Part shown: positions 13,349-18,823 of the stretch, in pieces
Numbering within the stretch: the first letter of the stretch is position 1
How the letters are laid out: each line of letters begins with the position of its first letter
NCBI RefSeq assembly: GCF_000701405.1
Contig: NZ_JNIV01000088.1
Location: 1-18,823 of the forward strand
DNA length: 18,823 nucleotides
Source of the DNA: Deinococcus marmoris DSM 12784
GTDB taxonomy: Bacteria; Deinococcota; Deinococci; Deinococcales; Deinococcaceae
Direction: 5' to 3'
The notes under the pieces: generated by a model
The model's input: only the letters and a program-made list of their open reading frames with translations
Told to the model about the DNA's origin: nothing
Databases searched by the model: none
Translations under genes and position numbers: made by a program

Positions 13349-14635
13349 GTGACCTCGCCCCCTGCCCCGCCCTCTCTGTGGTGGGACGCGTCATTCCGGC
13401 GCTTCTGGTTCGCACGGGTCGTTTCGACCTTTGGCTCGACGCTCACCATTGTCGCGCTGCCGGTCCTGGTCTTCCGGCTCACTGGCTCGCCCTTGCAAAC
13501 GGCCCTGCTGACCGCCCTGGGGGTTGTGCCTTACCTGTTGTTTGGCTTGCTGGCCGGGGCAGTCGCGGACCGGACCGACCGCAAGCGGCTGATGGTGATA
13601 TGCGACCTGCTCAACGCCGCGCTGCTGGCCAGCGTGCCGGTCGCGGCGGGGCTAGGCCTCCTGACGCTGCCGCACCTGTACGTGGTGGCCGCCCTGTCGG
13701 CCACCCTGTTCGTATGGTTTGACGCGGCGAGCTTCGGGGCGTTGCCCGCTCTGGTGGGCCGAGAGCGCATCACCGAGGCCAACAGCCTCACCTGGTCTGC
13801 CGAAACGGTCGTGGCCGTCGCGGGTCCAGCAGTGGCCGGGGTGCTGGTGGCGATGATCGGACCCGCCTCTGCTCTGGGTGTGGACAGCCTGAGTTACCTC
13901 GTCTCGGGCGTGGCGCTGGCGCTGATTCCCCGCGCTTTTAACGTGGCACGCGCCCCCGACTCGCCTGGCACCCCGGTCGCACGACGGCTGCTGGCCGACA
14001 TCCGTGAGGGCCTGCGCTTCCTGTGGGCGCACCCGCTGGTGCGGCCCCTCACGCTACTGGGCTTTACCCTCAGTTTCGTGGGCGGTGGTGTGACGGGCCT
14101 GCTGGTGGTGTATGCGGTGCGCGGCCTGGGGCTGGAGGCCACCGATGTCCGGCTGGGGTGGCTGTACACCGCGATGGCGCTCGGCTCGCTCGCGGCGAGT
14201 TTGCTGCTACCACGCCTGAAGCGCTTTGCGCCGGGCTGGGTATCGCTGGCGGGCTTTACGCTGCACCCGCTGGCACTGCTAGGGGTGGTACTTGCGCCGG
14301 GCGTGGTGTGGGCTTTGCCCGCGCTGTTCGTATGGAACGCGGTCTACACCATCGTGGTGATCAACGGCATCAGCCTACGACAGCGGGTCACGCCTGACGG
14401 GCTACAAAGCCGGGTGAACGCGGCAGGCCGCATGCTGGCGTGGGGCGGCTCGCCCTTCGGGGCGCTGGCTGGCGGCCTGCTGGCTGAAGACTGGGGAGTG
14501 CGTGGGGTCTACCTCGGTGCGGTGGGGGTGGCGAGCGTGGCCGCGCTGCTTGCGTGGGCCTCACCCCTGCGCCGTTCTGGGGCGCAGGCAGAGCCAGGCG
14601 GCGAGATCCCCGCAGCCACGGTTCCCGACCCCTGA
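13349..14635 (+). CDS. MFS transporter of the EntS-like (MFS_3) group
   Basis: A 428-aa, roughly 12-helix major facilitator protein. It starts WWDASFRRFWFARVVSTFG, a usual beginning for the MFS_3/EntS exporters, has the loop 2-3 motif LLAGAVADRTDRKRLMV, and a second-half repeat near residues 225-245. EntS-type members export siderophores or drugs. The GTG start at 13349 has a GAGAGAAAG tract upstream and lies 57 nt after the binding-protein gene, same strand, so it is probably in the operon. A working hypothesis is that the exporter and the ABC importer handle the same chelator; biosynthetic genes are not in the window. Confidence 0.85.
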   Translation: MTSPPAPPSLWWDASFRRFWFARVVSTFGSTLTIVALPVLVFRLTGSPLQTALLTALGVVPYLLFGLLAGAVADRTDRKRLMVICDLLNAALLASVPVAAGLGLLTLPHLYVVAALSATLFVWFDAASFGALPALVGRERITEANSLTWSAETVVAVAGPAVAGVLVAMIGPASALGVDSLSYLVSGVALALIPRAFNVARAPDSPGTPVARRLLADIREGLRFLWAHPLVRPLTLLGFTLSFVGGGVTGLLVVYAVRGLGLEATDVRLGWLYTAMALGSLAASLLLPRLKRFAPGWVSLAGFTLHPLALLGVVLAPGVVWALPALFVWNAVYTIVVINGISLRQRVTPDGLQSRVNAAGRMLAWGGSPFGALAGGLLAEDWGVRGVYLGAVGVASVAALLAWASPLRRSGAQAEPGGEIPAATVPDP

Positions 14636-14792
14636 AGGAGGGCCGCAAAAAGCAGGGGCCGCACCATCCCGAGGCAATGTGGCCACATGATAAGGCGTAC
14701 CCAATGCGACTCCTCGAGCGACGCCCCCTGAATTACGTTGCTCCTAACCCCCAGAATTTGGTGGAGCGCATCAAAATCCGGGGGCTAGAAGT
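14636..14792. other. Gene-free stretch after the MFS gene with degenerate IS-end-like palindrome
   Basis: No gene is supported. Within it, 14748-14784 is an imperfect palindrome: CCCCCAGAATTTGGTG against CATCAAAATCCGGGGG, about 12 of 16 pairs. Both arms resemble the terminal repeat of the 131-bp element that starts eight bases later, so it may be a collapsed older element; it could also act as a terminator for the MFS transcript. Confidence 0.5.
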
Positions 14793-14923
14793 GAGTCCAC
14801 CAAAAAGCGGGGGCGGGAGGGTTGGCCAATAGATTCGTCAGGCTCTTCGGCACCGTTACCCCGCAGGCGTCCAGCGAGCATGTCAGCACTGGAAAGCCAT
14901 TGCCCCTGGATTTTGGTGGACTC
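14793..14923 (-). mobile_element. 131-bp MITE-like element, right copy
   Basis: Inverted relative to the left copy at 9760-9890 and about 98% identical (three differences). This copy has the better ends: GAGTCCACCAAAA at 14793 and its complement ending at 14923, 19 of 22 terminal positions matching. It has no coding potential. With the left copy it brackets about 4.9 kb holding the ABC importer and the MFS gene. Confidence 0.8.
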
Positions 14924-15154
14924 CATGACTGCCAGGCCATACTGAAACCGACTTGAATCGTTTGTGAAAACGGTGCAATCCGGGCGGAGCGAGGAAAACG
15001 AAATACGGCCTTCGCCGCGCCTGGGGAGGACTGGTAACGCCCCTGCTCGTCCTGGCCTGCTGCTGGTCCAGAAGCGCACGGTACCCTATCTGCGGGCGGG
15101 GCCCAGCGTCATCCTGGCCACCGATACTTCCAACGAACTTCAAGTCGATCCTTC
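14924..15154. other. Gene-free stretch upstream of the Rrf2 operon
   Basis: About 230 bp with no supported gene and no similarity to the rest of the window that I can see. Open frames exist but lack ribosome-binding sites and recognisable sequence. It probably includes the divergent flank of the mobile element. Confidence 0.4.
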
Positions 15155-15173
15155 GGTCTTTCAGCGAAAGACC
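15155..15173. promoter_or_regulatory. Perfect inverted repeat just upstream of the Rrf2 promoter
   Basis: GGTCTTTC (15155-15162) and GAAAGACC (15166-15173) form a perfect 8-bp inverted repeat with a 3-bp centre, ending 5 bp before the -35 TTGACA. The lack of a T-run argues against a terminator; position suits a regulator-binding site. Confidence 0.5.
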
Positions 15174-15177
15174 CAGC

Positions 15178-15215
15178 TTGACACGCCTGCTCTTTCATGC
15201 AACATTCGATGTGTC
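15178..15215 (+). promoter_or_regulatory. Leaderless promoter of the Rrf2 operon
   Basis: -35 TTGACA (15178-15183), 17-bp spacer, weak -10 AACATT (15201-15206), then 9 nt to the ATG at 15216, with no ribosome-binding site. The spacing equals that of the two zinc promoters. A short ACAT-TCG-ATGT repeat (15202-15212) covers the -10 and could be an autoregulatory site. Confidence 0.6.
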
Positions 15216-15677
15216 ATGAATTTAGACAGCCGACTTTCCAGTGTGCTTCACCTGCTGCTTCACCTGATGGACAGCGCGCACGCCATTCCTTCCGAGAAGC
15301 TGGCTACCGCCATGAACTCCAATCCCGTCGTCGTGCGCCGCACGATGGCCGGGCTACGCGACGCCGGACTGGTCACCTCCGAAAAGGGCCACGGTGGCGG
15401 CTGGCGGCTGAGCTGTGACCCCGAGCAGACCACCATGCTGGACGTGTACCGCGCGCTTGGCTCACCCCGACTCTTCGCGATGGGCAACCGCTGCGACACG
15501 CCAATCTGTCTGATTGAGCAGGCTGTCAACGTGGCCCTGAACGACGCCTTTCAGGAAGCCGAAGCCCTCATCACCGCACAACTGGGCACCCTGACCCTTT
15601 CCGCCCTCTCCACCGACTTTGGTGAACGCGTCAAGGTCTACGCCAGCACGAACCAAGAGAACCCCCATGCCATCTAA
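15216..15677 (+). CDS. Rrf2-family transcriptional regulator
   Basis: A 153-aa winged-helix regulator. The Rrf2 pattern is clear: RLSSVLHLLLHL, SEKLATAMNSNPVVVRRTMAGLRDAGLV (helix-turn-helix), then the wing EKGHGGGWRL. Cysteines are C67, C93 and C98 (RCDTPIC); the spacing differs from the C-x5-C-x7-C cluster of IscR/NsrR, so a thiol-based sensor is more likely than an Fe-S one. The start is the ATG at 15216 behind a leaderless promoter; in-frame sequence further upstream lacks family similarity. The gene overlaps the oxidoreductase gene by 11 nt, so it likely controls this redox operon in response to oxidants or electrophiles. Confidence 0.88.
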   Translation: MNLDSRLSSVLHLLLHLMDSAHAIPSEKLATAMNSNPVVVRRTMAGLRDAGLVTSEKGHGGGWRLSCDPEQTTMLDVYRALGSPRLFAMGNRCDTPICLIEQAVNVALNDAFQEAEALITAQLGTLTLSALSTDFGERVKVYASTNQENPHAI

Positions 15678-16623
15678 ACCAAGTTTTGACGCTTTAGTCA
15701 TTGGCGGCAGCTACGCTGGACTCTCTGGCGCGATGCAGATCGCCCGCAGTGGCCGCCCGGTCTGCATTTTGGACAGTGGCCAGCCGCGCAACCGCTTTGC
15801 CGCCCACTCGCACGGCTTCTTTGGGCAGGACGGCCAGGCCCCGCGCCAGATGATCGCGCAGGCACGGGCGGACCTCGCCCGCTACCCGAATGTCACCTTC
15901 CTGGACACGCGGGCCACCATCGCCAGCCGGGAAGACGACAGCTTCAGCGTGACCACTGCAAGGGGCGAGACGCTGCACGCCCAAAAGTTGCTGCTGGCCT
16001 ACGGCGTGGTGGACATCTTGCCGGACGTTTCTGGTCTGGAGGAGCGCTGGGGCATCACCGCCCTGCATTGTCCGTACTGCCACGGCTACGAGGTCAAGGG
16101 TGAACAGTTGGGTGTGCTGAATGTCGGTCCGCTGTCCACCCATCAAGTCTTGCTGATCTCGGACTGGGGGCCTGTGACCTTTTTCCTGAACGGCCAGCCA
16201 CCGCCGGACGACGTGATCCTGGCGAAGTTGACCGAGCGCGGTGTAAAGATTGAAACCGGATTGGTGACGACGCTGGAGGGAGATTCTCCGGCCCTGAGTG
16301 GCGTTCGTTTAGAAGATGGCCGTCTGATTCCGCTGGCCGCTCTGTTTCTGGGGTCACGCATCCGCTTTGCCAGTGACATCGCGGGCCAACTGGGCTGCGC
16401 CACCGAGGAAGGGATGCAGGGGCCGTTGCTTGCGGTGGATATGTTCAAACAGACCACCGTGCCGGGCGTCTACGCGGCGGGCGACATCACGCTGCGGATG
16501 TCCAACGCCAGCATGGCCGCTGCCGATGGCGTCTTCGCAGGAGCCTGCCTGCACCAGTCGCTGATCTTCGGGCCGTTGGAAGCGCTGGGGAAAGACGTGT
16601 CAGAAAAAGTGGCCTCAGACTGA
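15667..16623 (+). CDS. Thioredoxin-reductase-like FAD-dependent disulfide oxidoreductase
   Basis: A 318-aa flavoprotein. FAD-binding IGGSYAGLSGA at about residues 12-22, redox pair HCPYCHGYE with C135 and C138, second nucleotide-binding segment VLNVGPLSTHQ with a degenerate glycine motif, and the closing FAD motif VYAAGDITLRMSNASMAAADG at about 283-303. The CxxCHGYE form and the weak NADPH fold resemble GliT/HlmI-type dithiol oxidases and related TrxR-like proteins more than canonical TrxB. The ATG at 15667 overlaps the end of the Rrf2 gene. Electron donor and substrate are not visible; plain thioredoxin reductase activity is possible but less likely. Confidence 0.82.
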   Translation: MPSKPSFDALVIGGSYAGLSGAMQIARSGRPVCILDSGQPRNRFAAHSHGFFGQDGQAPRQMIAQARADLARYPNVTFLDTRATIASREDDSFSVTTARGETLHAQKLLLAYGVVDILPDVSGLEERWGITALHCPYCHGYEVKGEQLGVLNVGPLSTHQVLLISDWGPVTFFLNGQPPPDDVILAKLTERGVKIETGLVTTLEGDSPALSGVRLEDGRLIPLAALFLGSRIRFASDIAGQLGCATEEGMQGPLLAVDMFKQTTVPGVYAAGDITLRMSNASMAAADGVFAGACLHQSLIFGPLEALGKDVSEKVASD

Positions 16624-17255
16624 TGGGCAACGACACCCCCAATGAAGCCCGGCAATTCTGGGAAGACTGGTATCAGAAAGGGGCAAAGCCCTGGACGGGA
16701 CGGCCCAACGCCATTCTGAAGCAGTTTGCTGAGTCTCTCCCCACTGGCACGGCCCTGGACCTCGGCTGTAGTGAGGGCAACAGCGCCGTATGGCTGGCGC
16801 AGCAGGGCTGGCAGGTCACGGGCGCAGACATTTCCAGCACTGCGCTGGAGCGGGCTGCTGGTCACGCCGCCGATGCCGGAGTTTCGGAGCGCACCCATTT
16901 TGGGCAGCATGACCTGAGCCAGAGCTTCCCCGCAGGCCAGTTTGATCTGGTCTACGCGCTGTATCTAGAATCGCCCATGCATCTTTCACGCGCTCAGGTC
17001 TTGAAACAGGCCGCTGACGCTGTGGCTTCCGGCGGGCTGCTCCTGATCGTGACACACGCCTCTGTGCTGCCCTGGGCCTGGAAACAGGAAGAGATCGTCT
17101 TTCCTGAACCACAGGAAGCGCTGGACAGCATCGGCCTGAATCTGGACGGCTGGAACACCGACTTTCTGGGCGCTCCCGAACGGGAACTGACCGGACCAGA
17201 CGGCAGGGCAGCCACCGTCAAGGACATCATCATCGCGCTCAGGCGACAGCCATGA
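16623..17255 (+). CDS. Class I SAM-dependent methyltransferase
   Basis: A 210-aa methyltransferase. It opens with ARQFWEDWYQKGAKPW and has SAM motif I ALDLGCSEGNSAVWLAQQG, acidic ribose-binding VTGADIS, motif IV FDLVYALYLES and the post-motif strand ASGGLLLIVTHAS. It belongs with the TehB/Methyltransf_25-like group whose members methylate thiols, selenium/tellurium compounds or other small molecules. The ATG shares one base with the upstream stop (TGATG), so it is the third gene of the Rrf2 operon. Small-molecule thiol methylation next to a dithiol oxidoreductase is attractive, but it is inference. Confidence 0.82.
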   Translation: MGNDTPNEARQFWEDWYQKGAKPWTGRPNAILKQFAESLPTGTALDLGCSEGNSAVWLAQQGWQVTGADISSTALERAAGHAADAGVSERTHFGQHDLSQSFPAGQFDLVYALYLESPMHLSRAQVLKQAADAVASGGLLLIVTHASVLPWAWKQEEIVFPEPQEALDSIGLNLDGWNTDFLGAPERELTGPDGRAATVKDIIIALRRQP

Positions 17256-17304
17256 CCACCGAAACATCTTCCGGTCTAATGACTGCCAATCCGTGCCACG
17301 GGCC

Positions 17305-17328
17305 TCAAGGCGTTCTCATCAGCCTTGA
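17305..17328. terminator. Hairpin between convergent genes
   Basis: TCAAGGC (17305-17311) pairs with GCCTTGA (17322-17328) around a 10-nt loop. It lies 50 nt after the methyltransferase stop and overlaps the last codons of the convergent peptidase gene. There is no U-tract, so termination is uncertain. Confidence 0.4.
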
Positions 17329-18245
17329 CCGACCAGCCGCCGCACCAGTTTGTCGTAGCCCTCCGGGTACACGGGAAACATCTGGCGGGACTGGGTGTTC
17401 CACAGCGCGTTGAAGCTGTGGTAACTCATATACGCCAGCGGCCCCACCATGCTGTCACTGACCCACACCAGCCCGGCCTGATCGTCGTAACCGCGTACCA
17501 CGCGGAAATGCGGCACCTGGCCGGGGTACTCGTACCACTGCAACACGATCACCGGAATGCCCAGCGCTAGCAGCCGCTTGACCTGTGACAGTTGCCCGCC
17601 GCGCACCGCCAGCGTGCGGAGCTTGAACTTTCGCAACTCCGGGGCAATGGCACTGATCTGCATATAGCCGCCGTTCGGGCGGGCCGTGCGCTGGATGACG
17701 TTCTGGCCGATGTTCACCTTGAAAAAGCCCAGTACTGCGGACAGCGCACTGGGACCGCAATTGTTGTAGGTCTGCATGCTGAAGCCCAGGCCGGGCAGAT
17801 ACGTTCGCACTGGCAGTTCATTGCCGAACGGCGAATCCGCGCCAGGCAGCGCCCAGCCGATAAAACTGGTGACGGTGGCCGGGGGCGGGGTTGCCCACTT
17901 TTTCGGGCCACTGACCCGCACCGAATTGGGGCGCGGCGTGGCGGCGGGCAGAGGGGGCAATTTCTGGACCGGCTGCACGGGCGAAACCGATGCTGGACCC
18001 AGCCGAATGACCTGCCCTGGTTGCAGCGTCGTTCCAGTCAAGCCGTTAAGCTTGAGCAGGGCCGCCACCGAGGTCCCCGCGTTCCTCGCCACCTGAGACA
18101 GCGTGTCGCCGCTTCTGACCGTATGGGTCTGCGCCGCAGAGGCTACTCCAGCGGCAGTGCCGGTCAGGGAGAGCAGGACCGCACCCAGTATCCAGCGCCG
18201 CAGGGGCAGGATAACCCTGGGCGGCTTCAGTGTTTGCTCGATCAT
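17319..18245 (-). CDS. Secreted LysM-domain protein with C39-like peptidase domain
   Basis: A 308-aa exported protein when started at ATG 18245. The signal peptide lies in the first ~37 residues (RRWILGAVLLSLTGTAAGVASA); a LysM domain follows (HTVRSGDTLSQVARNAGTSV...LQPGQVIRLG), then a Pro-rich linker, then a C39-like papain-fold domain with catalytic-type NNCGPSALSAVLGFF, a His in VPHFRVVRGYDD and Asp in VWVSDSM. LysM should hold it at peptidoglycan; the peptidase may cleave cell-wall-associated or exported peptides. The start fits a leaderless promoter (TTGCAG, 16 bp, TATGGT at 18253-18258, 7 nt, ATG); an ATG at 18257 is an alternative. Convergent with the methyltransferase gene. Confidence 0.82.
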   Translation of the reverse strand: MIEQTLKPPRVILPLRRWILGAVLLSLTGTAAGVASAAQTHTVRSGDTLSQVARNAGTSVAALLKLNGLTGTTLQPGQVIRLGPASVSPVQPVQKLPPLPAATPRPNSVRVSGPKKWATPPPATVTSFIGWALPGADSPFGNELPVRTYLPGLGFSMQTYNNCGPSALSAVLGFFKVNIGQNVIQRTARPNGGYMQISAIAPELRKFKLRTLAVRGGQLSQVKRLLALGIPVIVLQWYEYPGQVPHFRVVRGYDDQAGLVWVSDSMVGPLAYMSYHSFNALWNTQSRQMFPVYPEGYDKLVRRLVGQG

Positions 18246-18252
18246 TGCACAC

Positions 18253-18280
18253 ACCATAACCTGGCAAATATGGTCTGCAA
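18253..18280 (-). promoter_or_regulatory. Leaderless promoter of the LysM-peptidase gene
   Basis: On the minus strand: -35 TTGCAG (18275-18280), 16-bp spacer, -10 TATGGT (18253-18258), 7 nt to ATG 18245. No ribosome-binding site precedes the ATG. The promoter lies within the decayed binding-protein gene read on the other strand. Confidence 0.5.
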
Positions 18281-18500
18281 CGTTGCGGGTGATCAACTCA
18301 AGGTGGTATCTATCGCCAAACCTGGCGCGGAGATCCAGGGTTGGCAGCCTACCCCCAGCGATCTGATCATGGCCTGAATCTGGAACGCTGGTTTGAAAAA
18401 TTCACCCGGTAACTGGGCAAAGTTCCTAGCGTCACCCTGACCGACGGCATCATGCCGATGAATATTTCCTCAGACGCGTACAAGGGCAAGCCCAACGCCA
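18258..18500 (+). pseudogene. Decayed Mn/Zn ABC substrate-binding protein gene (MntA/TroA-like)
   Basis: Two plus-strand segments read as the N-terminal lobe of a cluster A-I metal-binding protein. From 18261: LANMVCNVAGDQLKVVSIAK then PGAEIQGWQPTPSDL; from 18371 in another frame: GLNLERWFEKFT, then after a TAA stop (18410-18412) LGKVPSVTLTDGIMPMNISS and DAYKGKPN. Intact relatives have His where Q occurs in EIQGW, and continue PNPHAW; here a TGA after SDLIMA, an apparent loss of about ten codons with frame change, the TAA, and the abrupt end near 18497 show that it is dead. Its start is also missing. The IS4-type transposase gene begins about 30 bp beyond the end. Confidence 0.75.
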
Positions 18501-18526
18501 GGGATTCAGTACCGGACAACTTGCGT

Positions 18527-18823
18527 TTAAGTGGCGCTGGGTGCGGAGAAAGGTTGATTTAAGAGGCCGAAGTATATTTCGGCCTGTGGGTGATCCCATC
18601 TCAGCGCTCTCGCCAGATATTGCCAGCCATACTGGACCACGCTGACTGCGCGACGACCATGCGCTTTGACTGGAATTGGTTTGGACGCATTCATCCAGAC
18701 GCCCACCCGCAGACAGCACACCCAGGCCAGCGTGACCAGTCCAAACAACCGCTCTAATCGGTCAGCGTGGGTCACCGCTGACCGTTCCAGGTCAAAGCCA
18801 CGCGACTTCATGCTGCTGAACGT
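18527..18823 (-). CDS. IS4-type transposase, C-terminal part (cut by window edge)
   Basis: The minus-strand frame is open to the window end and stops at 18527-18529 (TAA), leaving about 98 residues. The stretch TFSSMKSRGFDLERSAVTHA followed by DRLERLFGLVTLAWVCCLRVG resembles the C-terminal region of IS4-family transposases, where a K-S-R-G-F/E-type motif precedes a hydrophobic helix. The catalytic N-terminal part lies to the right. The end of the insertion sequence should be between 18497 and 18526, abutting the dead metal-binding-protein gene. Family call from motif memory. Confidence 0.7.
   Translation of the reverse strand, partial: TFSSMKSRGFDLERSAVTHADRLERLFGLVTLAWVCCLRVGVWMNASKPIPVKAHGRRAVSVVQYGWQYLARALRWDHPQAEIYFGLLNQPFSAPSAT

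Noticed and set aside
14964..15215. N-terminal extension of the Rrf2 protein
   Set aside because: The in-frame upstream residues have no Rrf2 similarity, and the promoter at 15178-15206 lies inside that stretch.
17592..18250. Plus-strand open frame opposite the LysM-peptidase gene
   Set aside because: It is the antisense shadow of that gene; only its last ~40 codons (from 18258) show real similarity, and these belong to the decayed metal-binding-protein gene.
1..18823. CRISPR arrays, tRNA or rRNA genes
   Set aside because: No regularly spaced repeats, cloverleaf-like sequence or rRNA-like sequence was seen on either strand.

Overview
The window reads as a high-GC Deinococcus-type chromosome segment. 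The reasons are the GC-rich codon use, the sequence of a ribosomal protein L28, an IS4-type transposase of the kind common in that genus, and several promoters whose -10 hexamer lies only 7-10 nt from the start codon, so the mRNAs should be leaderless, as is frequent in Deinococcus. Genus assignment is from memory of these families, not from a search.

Left edge (1-1960): the C-terminal part of a PhoX-type (DUF839) phosphatase and a small unknown protein overlapping its stop, closed by a hairpin that probably terminates converging transcripts.

Zinc region (2005-9746): two minus-strand gene groups plus one divergent gene. Group 1 is [42-aa CobW head peptide]-zur-like Fur regulator-COG0523 GTPase-L28 paralog-ZnuA-like binding protein; most junctions overlap by 4 nt. 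Group 2 is COG0523 GTPase-COG0523 GTPase-AztC-like binding protein, then after a 137-nt gap an AztD-like zinc chaperone. Each group starts at an AT-rich inverted repeat that looks like a Fur-family (probably Zur) operator lying on the -10 element. The second operator is an 18-bp perfect palindrome shared with a divergent gene for an unrecognised 142-aa protein. Together this is a zinc-starvation programme: sensing (Zur), capture (ZnuA, AztC/AztD), allocation (three COG0523 GTPases) and ribosomal zinc sparing (L28). No ZnuB/C or AztA/B permease or ATPase lies here.

Accessory island (9747-14923): a third Zur-like promoter, followed by a second CobW head fragment, a signal-peptide-like fragment and a 32-codon ORF, leads into a FecCD-type permease, ATPase and FecB/BtuF-type binding protein, then an EntS-like MFS exporter. 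The island is bracketed by two inverted copies of a 131-bp element with terminal inverted repeats and about 98% identity (MITE-like), one of them fused to the head of an IS3-type transposase gene.

Right part (14924-18823): a compact Rrf2 regulator-thioredoxin-reductase-like oxidoreductase-SAM methyltransferase operon; a convergent secreted LysM plus C39-like peptidase gene; then the remains of a Mn/Zn ABC substrate-binding protein gene, decayed and cut by an IS4-type transposase gene that runs off the window.

The most unusual items are the two 'decapitated' COG0523 GTPase heads, both ending at or soon after the P-loop and both sitting directly behind Zur-like promoters at the front of metal operons; the shared geometry of those promoters; and the inverted MITE pair around the transporter island.
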